A DNA stretch of 64,000 bases from Photobacterium lipolyticum (GTDB lineage: Bacteria; Pseudomonadota; Gammaproteobacteria; Enterobacterales; Vibrionaceae), in assembly GCF_003026475.1 (NCBI RefSeq), contig NZ_PYMC01000002.1, forward strand, positions 310,001 to 374,000, in the 5' to 3' direction. Shown here piece after piece: positions 34,734 to 44,300 of this stretch (position 1 is its first letter; each line of letters opens with the position of its first letter). The notes beneath the pieces were generated by a model. That model saw only the letters and a list, made by a program, of their open reading frames with translations. It did not search any database and was not told the DNA's origin. The position numbers and the translations under genes are program-made.

Positions 34734-34780
34734 AAGATCTCCTAGTAATAGAAGCAATGAGAGAGAAGAGAGTATGATTT

Positions 34781-34820
34781 AACAGAAAAGAAAACCGTGG
34801 CGATATGGCTGCCACGGTTT
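34781..34820 (-). terminator. Rho-independent terminator of the SnoaL-like gene
   Basis: AAACCGTGGC (34,792-34,801) pairs with GCCACGGTTT (34,811-34,820), and the minus strand continues with TTCTTTTC. It is 20 nt after the stop of the SnoaL-like lipoprotein. Confidence 0.8.
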
Positions 34821-34839
34821 ACCGGAAGATTGATTTAGC

Positions 34840-35703
34840 TTAGAAACCAAATTTACCGTTGTTGTTTTTCCATGCATCTTTCGCTGGAATTGGCTCGATA
34901 GTGTCCCAGTGCTCTACAATCTTGCTGTTTTCAATGCGGAATAGGTCATAGAAAGAAACATGTTCGCCAGCAAAGCTACCTTCACTGATACTCAGTACAA
35001 AGTTACCTTCGCCCAATACGATATGGTTTTGGGTATAAACCATTTTAATGCCTTGTTTCGCCATCTCTTCCAGCGCTTTGCCTAAACCCGAGAGGCCATC
35101 AGCAATGTTTGTATTGTGTTGAAGATAGTTAGCGTCACCGTCATCAATAAAACGACCAAGTTGCTCGAAGTCACCTTTAACAAGAATAGTATCGACAAAG
35201 TCAGCAACGAGTACTTTGTTTTCCTCTGTCTTGTCTAAATCGCTCACCTTTGTTGGGCCATCTAACTGAGTACGACTACTTGGGTTGGGGCCAACTTTTT
35301 CAGCAAGGTTATCCCAGTGCTCTACGATTAGACCGTTCTCAAAACGGAATACATCAAAACCAACTTTAGGGCCGAAAAAATTGTAATCGGTGTGTGTAAA
35401 TACGTAGTCACCATCTTGAAAGGCACGTTTTACATCAACCTTTGCGCTACCCTCAGGAAGTGCTTGAAGTACCGCACCAAACCCAGCAAGGCCATCACCC
35501 ACAGCTAGATTATGTTGAATGTATTGGTCTGGATTTACATAGCTAATCGCTTCCTTATCGCCAGTTTCAATACTGTTAAGAAGGGCAACCGCTTTGTCTT
35601 TGTTAGATAGGCTCATTGTATTTTCCTCAGCTGAAATCTGACTTGTGCATGCCGCGCACACTAAAACTGTCGTGGCTAAAACGGCTGATATACCTTTTTT
35701 CAT
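34840..35703 (-). CDS. Lipoprotein with two SnoaL-like (NTF2-fold) domains, copy A
   Basis: This 287-aa protein begins MKKGISAVLATTVLVCAAC, a lipoprotein signal with Cys19-type lipobox. Two NTF2-like repeats follow, each with YIQHN/YLQHN, a DG(L)AG/SG turn and a VEHWD ending (about 45-150 and 165-275). Such domains bind or isomerise small polyketide-like compounds; the substrate is unknown. ATG 35,703 has GAGGTAAG upstream and is better than the open frame start at 35,751. A close paralogue lies inverted at 39.8 kb. The AraC regulator upstream (85 nt) on the same strand is the likely controller. Confidence 0.85.
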   Translation of the reverse strand: MKKGISAVLATTVLVCAACTSQISAEENTMSLSNKDKAVALLNSIETGDKEAISYVNPDQYIQHNLAVGDGLAGFGAVLQALPEGSAKVDVKRAFQDGDYVFTHTDYNFFGPKVGFDVFRFENGLIVEHWDNLAEKVGPNPSSRTQLDGPTKVSDLDKTEENKVLVADFVDTILVKGDFEQLGRFIDDGDANYLQHNTNIADGLSGLGKALEEMAKQGIKMVYTQNHIVLGEGNFVLSISEGSFAGEHVSFYDLFRIENSKIVEHWDTIEPIPAKDAWKNNNGKFGF

Positions 35704-35787
35704 GATTCTTACCTCTTGTTGGAATAAAGAAATAGTAATGAAAAAAGGCAAAGCTCACATGGTCAGTACAGGCGGAATAATGGTCAA

Positions 35788-36678
35788 TTACGAACCTTCA
35801 AACTGTTTCTGAAAACGTGATGGGGTGATCAAGGTGTGCTTTTTAAAATACTTTACAAAATTACTGGCATCCTCAAAGCCAAATTCATAAGCAAGCTGTT
35901 GAGTTGGCATACCATCCAAAACAAGCCGTCTTTTAGCTTCTAAAATAGTGTAGGCATCTATGATTTGTTTGGCGGTTTGGTTGGTCGCTAATTTGCAGAC
36001 CTGATTTAAGGTTTTATAGGTAGTGTGCAGCTGATCCGCGTAATAGGTCGCATCTCGGGTACGGTGGAAGTTTGTGTCAAGCAGTTCAACAAAGTCATTG
36101 AACTTGTTTAGCTGATCTTTGTTTAATTTATCATGGTGATTATCTGGCATCACTCGACGCAACATCAGCGACAGTGAAGAAAACAGAAACATGACAATTA
36201 AAGGGTTGGATTCCTGATGCAGAAGCTCTTTGCTGATTTCAGCCAGTAGTTTTTCGCTACTGCTCATGGTATCTGGATCTGGAGTAAAAACGGGCTGATA
36301 GGCGTACTCTAGGTGAGTAGGGGTAAACTCTGGCAGTCTCATGTTCGCAAGCGCTTGATTGATAAATGCTTGAGTAAAGATCAGTACTTTCCCTTTCGGT
36401 TTATGGCTAAAATCAAACGCATGCACTTGGTTTTTTTGAATAAAGATAAATGCCCCCGATTCGTAAGGGTAGTTCACAAAGTCAATTAAATGAGAGCCTT
36501 CTCCTTCCTCAACGTGAATAATGTGATTGAAGTTGACCCGATGTGGCAGGCTGGGATTATGGGGGAGAGTATCTTTGCGTTGATATAGTTTTTCTAAATC
36601 AATAATCTCAATTTCATGATTGGCTGTTTTAGCATGGTTAAAGCCAACTTCAGGAATATTCATATCGTAAGCACTCAT
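35788..36678 (-). CDS. AraC-family transcriptional regulator
   Basis: This 296-aa regulator has a cupin-like sensor domain (about 1-160, with RVNFNHIIHVEEGEGSHLIDF) and a C-terminal double HTH (TYYADQLHTTYKTLNQVCKL, MPTQQLAYEFGFEDASNFVKYF). It ends in ITPSRFQKQFEG. It precedes the SnoaL-like lipoprotein gene on the same strand. A degenerate fragment of the same gene lies before the second lipoprotein copy at 39.6 kb, so regulator and target were duplicated together. Confidence 0.92.
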   Translation of the reverse strand: MSAYDMNIPEVGFNHAKTANHEIEIIDLEKLYQRKDTLPHNPSLPHRVNFNHIIHVEEGEGSHLIDFVNYPYESGAFIFIQKNQVHAFDFSHKPKGKVLIFTQAFINQALANMRLPEFTPTHLEYAYQPVFTPDPDTMSSSEKLLAEISKELLHQESNPLIVMFLFSSLSLMLRRVMPDNHHDKLNKDQLNKFNDFVELLDTNFHRTRDATYYADQLHTTYKTLNQVCKLATNQTAKQIIDAYTILEAKRRLVLDGMPTQQLAYEFGFEDASNFVKYFKKHTLITPSRFQKQFEGS

Positions 36679-36784
36679 TCAATAACTACCTGATTAGACC
36701 GGAGCCTAGAGTATATCCTTTAAATGCTCTACCCCTGTAAAAGCCTTCATAAGAAATCGTACTATGATTATCTCATTTAATATT

Positions 36785-38155
36785 TTAAGCGTTAAAGCCA
36801 ATCACAAGATAAAACGCGAGTGACAGTAAAGCCACAGCCAAAGTATAAGGCAATTGAGTAGCAAAGTGCTTTTCTGGTGGGCAATCTGCCGCTGTTGACG
36901 CCACAATAACCGAGTCGGATATTGGCGAGCTTTGATCACCGAATACCGCTCCAGAAATCACAGTGGCAATAGCAAGCGGCACAGATACACCGACACCAAC
37001 AGCGAGAGGAATAATAATTGGAGTCATAATACTGACTGTTGCGCCAGAGCTACCTGTAGAAAATGAAATCAGCACACAAATTATAAAAATAGATGCAGGT
37101 ACAAGCCATACAGGAACCTCGCTTGATACAAAACTCGCCAGGTACTTCCCTGTTCCAAGCTGTCCAGTGATACCGCTTAATGAAAAGGCCAAAGTCAGAA
37201 TAATGACTGCTGGCAGCATGTTTTTCATCCCTTGTACGCACCATTCCACATATTGGTTAATTTTAATTTGGCAGACACGAAAGTAGATCCCCGAGCCGAT
37301 CAGCGAGATAAAGCCACTCCAATAGATTGCCGAACTGATGTCTCCGGCGAGGATGTCACCGTCGCCCGTTGTGTAAGTGATAGCAAGGATAGAAGCCAAC
37401 AAGATGACAATAGGCAGTAAAATAGCAAATACGCCGGTTTGTGGCTGGCTATCAAATGAGTGCACAACATTAACATGATTAGCCTCGGACGTATTTTCAG
37501 TTACAAAATCATGCATCTTCAACGCCAACAGCGGTACTAAAGCCAATATGGCAATCGTGTAAATTTGATATGGCAAAGCGGCAAATACATAGTTCATTGG
37601 TTGTTCGGCTAAAGTGCCATTTTCCACCTGAGCCGCGATTAAGCTGGCAAGAAAAATACCAGCCCCACTGAAAGGCATCAACCACGCTAAAGGCGCACCC
37701 GTACAATTGGCCACAAATGCTAGCTTCTCGCGTGAAATATCATACTGATTAAACAACGGACGACCAACAAGGCCGACAAGCATCATTGAGCCAATCCCTT
37801 CTAAGCACATCAAAAAGCCAAAGGCAAAGGTGATAAGCTGCGCACTCACTTTCGATTTCACAATATTTCGTTTGTACGCTAGGTGATAAATAAGCGCATC
37901 AATACCGCCAGATTGCTTCATCACATTGATAATTGCTCCAATCATCAAGATAAATATCAGGCTTTTCACTGAGCTTGATGATTGAAAAGTATCTGCTACC
38001 GCATTGAAACTTTTTGCCATACCAAGTAAGACATTCTGGGATAGCAGGATAGAGCCTGTCATGATGCCAGCAAAAATTGCCACATAGACTTGCCTTGTGG
38101 CCATGGCGAGCAATATTGATAAACATGGAGGTAATAGGGTTAACCAAGAATCCAT
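36785..38155 (-). CDS. NhaC-family Na+/H+ antiporter-like membrane protein
   Basis: This polytopic protein of about 456 aa has about 11-12 membrane segments and NhaC-family features: FGFLMCLEGIGSMMLVG, FSTGSSGATVSIMTPIIIPL and VFGDQSSPISDSVIVASTAA. It should exchange Na+ for H+ or carry an organic acid in antiport. The start is uncertain. ATG 38,155 (MDSWLTLLPPCLSILLA) gives a usual N-terminus without a clear Shine-Dalgarno; the frame is open to 38,227. It sits between the AraC and NmrA genes on the same strand. Confidence 0.85.
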   Translation of the reverse strand: MDSWLTLLPPCLSILLAMATRQVYVAIFAGIMTGSILLSQNVLLGMAKSFNAVADTFQSSSSVKSLIFILMIGAIINVMKQSGGIDALIYHLAYKRNIVKSKVSAQLITFAFGFLMCLEGIGSMMLVGLVGRPLFNQYDISREKLAFVANCTGAPLAWLMPFSGAGIFLASLIAAQVENGTLAEQPMNYVFAALPYQIYTIAILALVPLLALKMHDFVTENTSEANHVNVVHSFDSQPQTGVFAILLPIVILLASILAITYTTGDGDILAGDISSAIYWSGFISLIGSGIYFRVCQIKINQYVEWCVQGMKNMLPAVIILTLAFSLSGITGQLGTGKYLASFVSSEVPVWLVPASIFIICVLISFSTGSSGATVSIMTPIIIPLAVGVGVSVPLAIATVISGAVFGDQSSPISDSVIVASTAADCPPEKHFATQLPYTLAVALLSLAFYLVIGFNA

Positions 38156-38286
38156 AATATGATCTGTGTATATTGAGTCAGTTATGCTTGGCATCTTAAT
38201 CATCGAGCGCATGACATACACGGTCAATCTCTAGCATAAAATGGTCAATACCGAACCTTGAAAGCTACACCTCTTTCATCACAAAT

Positions 38287-38317
38287 AAAAAGAGATATCC
38301 AGAAGGTTATCTCTTTT
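38287..38317 (-). terminator. Rho-independent terminator after the NmrA-like gene
   Basis: AAAAGAGATA/TATCTCTTTT forms a 10-bp stem ending in a T tract on the minus strand, 22 nt after the stop codon. Confidence 0.75.
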
Positions 38318-38338
38318 GCGCTTTACCACGTTGGCCGA

Positions 38339-39265
38339 TTAATCCTCGAAGACAAATTTTGCATCGCTCAATGCTTCTTCTGGGCGTTTACACACATAGG
38401 CGGGGTATAGCTCACTGGCTCGTAGGGTTAGGTCGGTAAATGCAGCAAGCTTACCAATTACATAATTAACATAGTTGATGCCCCAACGCTCTTTGTCGGT
38501 TTCAGCCCCTTTCTTAGATGTGATCTCATCACCCGCGTTCTCTTTCATTTCTGTGATGTATTCTGAAGAGAAGTGCTCATACTCAAAGGGATAATCGGGC
38601 CAATTTTGCTTGATCTGCGCCAACATCTCGTTTTGAGTCAAGACGTTGTAATCAACCTGAACACATTTATTTAAAGTGCGTTCATCGGTCACTACCATTG
38701 CTGCGATGTAACCAATATCTTCAATATCGTGAGTATGAATAGGCAACTCAAGATTACCAAATGTGGTGATCTTGCGGAAAAACCTTAAGTTAGGCAGGAA
38801 ATAGTCAAAAATGCCACCATTATAATAAAGCGTCCAACCAATACCCGAGTTCATGAGCAAATCATGGAAGCGTTTTTTTTGGTCAAAGATTTCACCATCC
38901 CCCATTTCAATCGCTTGAGTGTGAGAACCAAACTCGGTAGGTACAAATCGCTCAACACCTGCTTTTACAGCCGCTTCTAGCCAAATAGGTTCGGATTTCT
39001 GGATGATTTCTTTAGAGCCAGGAACACTTGCTACCAGGGTATCAATCCCTTGAAGAATGTTTGCCATTGAATCCACATCATGCATATCTGCACACTCAAC
39101 GATCTTCGCGCCCTGCTTTTCAAACTCCGCCAATTTAGTGTCATTTTTCGCGCTACGCGCACGAGTGATAATGGTGACATCATGCCCTAACAAGAGTAAC
39201 CCTTTACTTAGAGGTGTACCTATTTGACCTGTCGCACCAATAACAGCAATGTGTTTTTTGTCCAT
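38339..39265 (-). CDS. NmrA-like NAD(P)-binding protein (atypical SDR)
   Basis: This 308-aa protein has a Rossmann GATGQIGTPLSKGLL at residues about 9-24, VERFVPTEFGSH, and YYNGGIFDYFLPNL, as in NmrA/isoflavone-reductase-like proteins. The active-site Tyr/Lys pair of classic SDRs is not obvious, so it may be a redox sensor or a reductase with a modified site. ATG 39,265 has AGGAG 5-9 nt upstream. It ends about 110 nt before the NhaC-like gene on the same strand. Confidence 0.88.
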   Translation of the reverse strand: MDKKHIAVIGATGQIGTPLSKGLLLLGHDVTIITRARSAKNDTKLAEFEKQGAKIVECADMHDVDSMANILQGIDTLVASVPGSKEIIQKSEPIWLEAAVKAGVERFVPTEFGSHTQAIEMGDGEIFDQKKRFHDLLMNSGIGWTLYYNGGIFDYFLPNLRFFRKITTFGNLELPIHTHDIEDIGYIAAMVVTDERTLNKCVQVDYNVLTQNEMLAQIKQNWPDYPFEYEHFSSEYITEMKENAGDEITSKKGAETDKERWGINYVNYVIGKLAAFTDLTLRASELYPAYVCKRPEEALSDAKFVFED

Positions 39266-39550
39266 AAAAAGCTCCTTTCAGCTTTGCTAGATGATCTTTA
39301 ATAAACGGGGGAGGAAGATCGAAGCGATGTGATTCGTTTGAGTCATTCCCTGCCTTGTTTCTCTGACTGTAATATTAATAGGCAAAAAGATTCATTTCAT
39401 GGTCAGAGCGAGACCAAAAATGGTCAATAGCGAACCGAAGGGGGCTTAGAGGTATTGCAGTACGTACTCAAATTAGAATAAGTTCTGGAAGTTCATTTGC
39501 GGTTATTTCTCATGGGATACCGCTGTAACATGCATGGGGGCGAAAACTGA

Positions 39551-39666
39551 TAGGTGCAGCAATTAGCTTATGAACTTGGCTTCGAGGAAATAACCAATTT
39601 CTTCAAAAACTTCAAATAACAGCCCCTTCTTACACCCTTCAGTTCAAAGAGTGTTTCAGCGGTTAG
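39551..39666 (+). pseudogene. AraC-regulator C-terminal relic
   Basis: The plus strand reads VQQLAYELGFEEITNFFKNF, then after a frameshift ITAPSYTLQFKECFSG-stop. These align with QQLAYEFGFEDASNFVKYF and ITPSRFQKQFEGS at the end of the AraC gene at 35.8 kb. The remnant lies 91 nt before the second SnoaL-like lipoprotein, the same order as regulator and lipoprotein in the intact copy but inverted in the chromosome. Confidence 0.8.
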
Positions 39667-39756
39667 ATATTTACCATTTTTTAGCAGGTAATGACCTATC
39701 TGGGCAAGATATGCGTGGTTATTCTAAAGCCAGACAGAATAACTAGAGAAAACCCC

Positions 39757-40608
39757 ATGAAGAAAAATATCGCTATCACACTAGCCGTAACATTGTTTTC
39801 AATAACAGCTTGCAACTCTAGTCTCATACCAATTGAAAACAGTTATAAGGAAAAAGCTGTGGCCCTCCTGAACAGCATAGAAACAGGCAACAAGGAAGCG
39901 ACTAGCTATGTAAATCCAGACCAATACATTCAACATAACCTAGCTGTGGGTGATGGCCTTGCTGGGTTTGGTGCGGTACTTCAAGCACTGCCTGAGGGCA
40001 GCGCAAAGGTTGATGTAAGACGTGCCTTCCAAGATGGTGACTATGTATTTACTCACACCGATTACAATTTCTTCGGCCCAAAAGTCGGGTTCGATCTATT
40101 CCGTTTTGAAAATGATCTCATTGTAGAACATTGGGATAACCTCGCGGTTAAATCAGATTTACCGAATCCAAGCGGTCACACGCAGTTAGATGGTACAGCT
40201 GAACTTAAAGATTTAGACAAAACCGAAGAAAACAAAGCTCTCATTTCCGACTTTGTTGACACTATTTTAGTCAATGGTCAATTAGACAAGCTTGGTAACT
40301 ACTTTGATGGTGACAACTACATTCAACACAACACAGCTATTGCTGACGGTCTTTCTGGTCTTGGGCAAGCGCTCGAAACGATGGCTCAACAAGGTATAGA
40401 AATGATATATGATGAAAACCATATTGTATTGGGTGAAGGTAACTTTGTACTGAGTATCAGCGAAGGTACGTTCGCAGGAGAACCAACTTCATTTTATGAC
40501 CTATTTCGCGTCGAAAATGGAAAAATCGCTGAGCACTGGGATGTTATAGAAACCATCATACCTGTAGACCAATGGAAAAATAGTAACGGTAAATTTGGAA
40601 ACTTGTAA
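39757..40608 (+). CDS. Lipoprotein with two SnoaL-like domains, copy B
   Basis: This 283-aa paralogue of the protein at 34.8 kb is about 75-80 % identical by eye over most of its length. It starts MKKNIAITLAVTLFSITAC (lipobox ITAC), and the two NTF2-like repeats keep YIQHN and VEHWD/AEHWD. ATG 39,757 is the likely start; the frame is open to 39,691. It is oriented opposite to copy A, with about 4.9 kb between. The signal peptide is the least conserved part. Because its regulator is decayed, control may now depend on the intact AraC in trans. Confidence 0.86.
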   Translation: MKKNIAITLAVTLFSITACNSSLIPIENSYKEKAVALLNSIETGNKEATSYVNPDQYIQHNLAVGDGLAGFGAVLQALPEGSAKVDVRRAFQDGDYVFTHTDYNFFGPKVGFDLFRFENDLIVEHWDNLAVKSDLPNPSGHTQLDGTAELKDLDKTEENKALISDFVDTILVNGQLDKLGNYFDGDNYIQHNTAIADGLSGLGQALETMAQQGIEMIYDENHIVLGEGNFVLSISEGTFAGEPTSFYDLFRVENGKIAEHWDVIETIIPVDQWKNSNGKFGNL

Positions 40609-40617
40609 CTCGATAAA

Positions 40618-40668
40618 GTTTACACGAGCGAGACAGCTGCAAAATTAATTCAGTTGTCTCGTGTAAAC
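40618..40668 (+). terminator. Terminator-like inverted repeat after lipoprotein copy B
   Basis: GTTTACACGAG(CGAG)ACA pairs with TGTCTCGTGTAAAC, allowing a 4-nt bulge, 10 nt after the stop codon. Confidence 0.6.
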
Positions 40669-41053
40669 ATGCTGCAATTTATTTTTATAGATAAAACATT
40701 TTTATACGCCCACATTTTGTGGGTATGTCTCGTTGATCTCAATTACCCAACAATGGAATCTGAAGTGGTACGGTGAATTTGGCCAATAGTGCTTTTGATC
40801 TGAGGCGTTTTGGCGCAAATATCAAGCTAGATTCTCTTACACTCTTTTTCTGAAAACGAGCAAAAAAAAAGACACATGCACCTGAACCGAAATTTTTTTC
40901 GCAACGCTCACAAATGAGTGTAATCAACCGATAAGAACAGCAGTCAAATCTCAGATTGGAGTGATTTGGCATACCTCACCAACATTACCAAATCTAACCC
41001 AAATCACTGTTAACACGATATGAATGAGCAAAAGTTCTAAATGACTTTGGGGC
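40669..41053. other. Noncoding 5' exon side of group II intron copy 2
   Basis: No gene is convincing. A 77-codon minus-strand frame (40,739-40,972) has no ribosome-binding site and odd composition. The intron begins directly after GACTTTGGGGC. Confidence 0.35.
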
Positions 41054-42213
41054 GTGCGACGTGAAGTCGTATGAAGCGCTGTTCACTGCTTAACGTGTGA
41101 ACCATCTGTATCACCAGATGAACCTAGGGCTCTGAATAAAGTAGCGAGCCTTACAATGTAACGAAGATTGGTTGTTAGCCAATCGGGATCTGAATCGTGA
41201 GAGAACGATCCTCCTGATAACCACAATCGGGTGAGTGCTAGGTAGTCAGCATGATGAACATATGTGAATCCGTTTAAGGTGCGTTATGTTATGAAACAGC
41301 GGAAGTGGTTAATACGCTGTGGCCAAAAGGCACGAGAGTCGGAAAGAGATTACCCCATGCTCTTTCGTGATCATTGAACTCTCCGCACCATAGCGGGCAT
41401 CTACACTGACATTGCGCGACATACGGAACACGGTAAGCCTGTATCACTCCCTCAGGGAAAGCCTTTGTGGCCGATAGTGATGCAGGTATAGGAGGTTGGA
41501 AAAAGCGAAGGCTGCATTGTAACGATGCAGATACAGGCTTGTGTCTGGTCACGAAAGTGAACCCACTTCCGACTGGTCTCCCGTTGCGAGAGAATTTGGA
41601 GAACTTTATTCAAGGAGAAACGCAAATGATGATTTCAAAAGAGATTAGTGCCTCTCCTGACAGCGCTCAATGGCAGTCAATCGACTGGAAATCCGTTGAA
41701 TCGCACGTATTAAAGCTTCAGGTGCGTATTGCAAAGGCAACACGAGAAGGTAAACACGGCAAAGCGAAAGCTGGGCGAACTATTATCGTCATTGCGTTGC
41801 TAAACAAGTATTCGGATACGTTGGGCACAAACTATTCTATGCGTTATGGCACTGGGCAGTAAGGCGTCATCCGACAAAGTCTAAGACATGGGTAGCCCTT
41901 AAATACTTCATTAACCGCAAAGGCCAATGGCAATTTCACGGTTGGCAGAAGATCATGGATATGGATTGCCAGTTCAATCTATTCCAAATAGCCAAAGTGC
42001 CTATTGAAAGACATGTGAAAATTCGAAGTGCGGCTGTCCCATTCGACCCTCAATACCAAGAATACTTGGCTAGGAGAAAGTCGAAAAGGCAAGCTCGTAA
42101 CTCTTGGAACGATCCTGCTCCGACTGCTTTGTAAGTTGCTGGGTATCAAAAGATGCCTTTGTGGAGGCTTGAGCCTAGTGCAGTGAAAGTTGCACGCTGG
42201 GTTCTTAGGGAGA
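41054..42213 (+). mobile_element. Group II intron copy 2, with an internal deletion of about 965 nt
   Basis: The sequence matches copy 1 from GTGCGACGTGAAG through the leader and ORF start, loses bases equal to copy-1 positions 721-1685, then matches again through domain V and into AGGGAGACG. Domain VI beyond this differs from copy 1. The ribozyme core (domains I and V) looks kept while the protein is lost, as in intron derivatives that depend on a maturase in trans. The right end is approximate. Confidence 0.85.
41626..42134 (+). pseudogene. Intron maturase remnant lacking the RT domain
   Basis: The ORF starts like copy 1 (MMISKEISASPDSAQW) but joins Lys-Ala-48 of the protein to the RGWSNYYRH region in the wrong frame, because the net deletion (964 nt) is not a multiple of three. 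Translation ends at 41,862. The original frame resumes downstream (HALWHWA... to TAL-stop at 42,134). All RT blocks are absent. Confidence 0.88.
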
Positions 42214-42267
42214 CGACAGATTCGTGTCAGTCGATACAGAGCTGACACGTCATTGGACAAAAGCGCC

Positions 42268-42351
42268 TTGGCCACCTCATACGGAATCTACTCTTCGAAT
42301 AACTTATGGTATCTCAAAACACAACGACCACAGCTTTCTAGCGGTGGCCAA
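42268..42351. repeat. 9-bp inverted repeat flanking a 66-nt spacer, next to intron copy 2
   Basis: TTGGCCACC (42,268-42,276) and GGTGGCCAA (42,343-42,351) pair exactly. The spacing recalls integron attC architecture, but the RYYYAAC and GTTRRRY boxes are not clear. A second hairpin, GTGTCAG/CTGACAC, lies just left of it. Confidence 0.4.
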
Positions 42352-42511
42352 GTTGCACGGGAATGGACAAATTAGCTTTCAATCTTGATCAGATTTACTT
42401 TATGCAGGATTTACTAGAAAGTATGCAGTATCCAGCTCCCCCCTGCAGCTCTTATGCCTCAAAACGATTTATTCTCATAATTTAAGCTATGAAAATAGCT
42501 CATACCGTACA
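42352..42511. other. Short noncoding gap
   Basis: Nothing is recognised between the inverted repeat and the end of the AraC/OruR-type gene. Confidence 0.3.
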
Positions 42512-43504
42512 TCAACATCTAACATGCCCTGGTGAAACACCAGTCCAAGAGCTGTATGCACGAATAAACGAGTTAGTCTCTTGAAAGCCCAACAAAAACG
42601 ATACTTCAGTAATAGGTAGATCTGTTTCTTTCAAATAGTAATGAGCCAGCTCTTCTCTAACTTTATGAAGAATCGACTGATAGCTGTTACCTTCCGCTGA
42701 TAGCTTACGTTGTAGAGTTCTCTTACTCATTGCCATTTGTGATGCCACTACCTCAATGGAGCTTTCTCCCTGCGGAAGTAAGTCCATTAGATGAGTATAA
42801 ACTGTTCTCGATGTAGTATGGTTGCTTTCCATTGCTTCAAGCTTCTTGCGTAGTTCACGGTCAAATATGCTCAACATGGTTTGGTTGTTAGTCAGAAATG
42901 GTACTCGCGCGTCTTTACTTGAGAACACAACCTTCGTCGCAGAACCTTGTGCAATTTCACAACCAAAATAATCGATATAAGCACTCAAATTCCGTGGTAG
43001 CTCGGGCAAAACCACCTTAATTGGATTAATGCTTTGACGTGTCGCTAAACGAGTAAGCTGAGTAAAAAACACCAATTCAGTCAGGCTTAATGAGCTTGGT
43101 ATCGCACTGGTAAACCCGTAACAGCTAATTTCAATCTCAGTCGTTGCATCAGTTTGATCTAACCTAAGCTCCATAGGGCCGATTAAAGGCTTATACTCCT
43201 GTAATCTTTTAATTGCTGAATTCAGGTTAGGGCTGCAAATAGCAGCAAAGATCGGTACATCAAAGGACTCAAAACTCATCACTTCTGCTAGCTTCAAGGC
43301 CAGCTCGATACCTTGTACCTGAGCAGCCTTATCTATGCCTTGCCACAGTTGAAAGTATTGAGATGGCGACAGTTGTACCTTTTTCTGTTCAAATAAGCCC
43401 AATGGCAACTCAGCGTAACCGAGCACTACTTGCAGGTTGATACCAAGGTCTTTGAATAGAACCTTCCAATTTGGTGGAATGACAAATTTATCTGCTCTTT
43501 TCAT
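42512..43504 (-). CDS. AraC-family regulator with an OruR-type (arabinose-binding-like) N-terminal domain
   Basis: This 330-aa protein has an N-terminal domain with LGYAELPLGLFEQKKVQLSP and FQLWQGIDKAAQ, typical of the OruR/ArgR-type AraC subfamily. A C-terminal HTH pair reads VASQMAMSKRTLQRKLSAEG and ITEVSFLLGFQETNSFIRAY, ending in TGVSPGHVR. ATG 43,504 begins MKRADKF. It is 20 nt downstream of a short-chain dehydrogenase gene on the same strand, which it may regulate. Confidence 0.92.
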   Translation of the reverse strand: MKRADKFVIPPNWKVLFKDLGINLQVVLGYAELPLGLFEQKKVQLSPSQYFQLWQGIDKAAQVQGIELALKLAEVMSFESFDVPIFAAICSPNLNSAIKRLQEYKPLIGPMELRLDQTDATTEIEISCYGFTSAIPSSLSLTELVFFTQLTRLATRQSINPIKVVLPELPRNLSAYIDYFGCEIAQGSATKVVFSSKDARVPFLTNNQTMLSIFDRELRKKLEAMESNHTTSRTVYTHLMDLLPQGESSIEVVASQMAMSKRTLQRKLSAEGNSYQSILHKVREELAHYYLKETDLPITEVSFLLGFQETNSFIRAYSSWTGVSPGHVRC

Positions 43505-43523
43505 ATCAATACTTACACTTAAG

Positions 43524-44300
43524 CTATTTCTTTTCCATAAACTGGCGTGACATTTTAAGCACTGATTTACGAGGCAATAGAGGGAAAATCCAGTTAAACA
43601 TAAACTTCAGGGATGATTCGTTGAATACTACCAACTCTCCAGTTTCCATAGCTTTATAGCCGCACTCTGCTACAGACTGAGGTGATTTTGCATTCTTCCA
43701 CGCGTCAACGCCTTCCAAGTTACCCGCTGCAACAAAACCAGTAGCAACCGTGCCAGGGCAAAGCGCTGTAACTGTCACGTTGTTATCTTTTACTTCTTCA
43801 GCAACTGCTTGGCTAAATGAGGTAACGTAAGACTTGGTTGCGTAGTATACCGCCTGTAAAGGGCCTGGCATAAATGATGCCGTTGAAGATACGTTCAGGA
43901 TCCTCCCCTTGTTACGCTCAACCATGCCTTTTAGGTATAGGTGAGTCAGGTTAGTCAGTGTCACCATATTTACTTGCATCATTGATTGCTCATCAACAAG
44001 AGAACGTTCGTGGAATTTACCGTGGCCACCAAAACCCGCATTGTTGATTAGCGTGTCGATCTGTAGGCCAAGTGCTTCAGTCTGTTCAAACAATGATTGT
44101 GCTGCATCGGACTGTGATAAATCTGAGGTTATCACATCAACTTTTACACCGTACTCTTCTTCAAGCTCATTTTTCAGTGCGATAAGTTTCGCTTCAGAGC
44201 GTGCGACCAGAATCAGATCACCATTTTTACGAGCGTGAATTTTTGCTAGCTCAAGACCGATACCACTAGAAGCGCCTGTGATTAATGCTGTGTTTGACAT
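43524..44300 (-). CDS. Short-chain dehydrogenase/reductase
   Basis: This 258-aa classic SDR has the TGASSGIGLELAKIHA cofactor loop, NNAGFGG, NVSSTASFMPGP with the catalytic Ser, and YYATKSYVTSFSQAV with the catalytic YxxxK. Arg in LVARSEAKL suggests NADP(H). ATG 44,300 follows AAAGGGGTAATC. Subfamily resembles DltE/YqjQ-type oxidoreductases; the substrate is unknown. It is paired with the OruR-type regulator downstream. Confidence 0.93.
   Translation of the reverse strand: MSNTALITGASSGIGLELAKIHARKNGDLILVARSEAKLIALKNELEEEYGVKVDVITSDLSQSDAAQSLFEQTEALGLQIDTLINNAGFGGHGKFHERSLVDEQSMMQVNMVTLTNLTHLYLKGMVERNKGRILNVSSTASFMPGPLQAVYYATKSYVTSFSQAVAEEVKDNNVTVTALCPGTVATGFVAAGNLEGVDAWKNAKSPQSVAECGYKAMETGELVVFNESSLKFMFNWIFPLLPRKSVLKMSRQFMEKK

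Noticed and set aside
40739..40972. 77-codon minus-strand frame before intron copy 2
   Set aside because: No ribosome-binding site, no recognisable domain, and Cys/Phe-rich text typical of noncoding AT-rich DNA.
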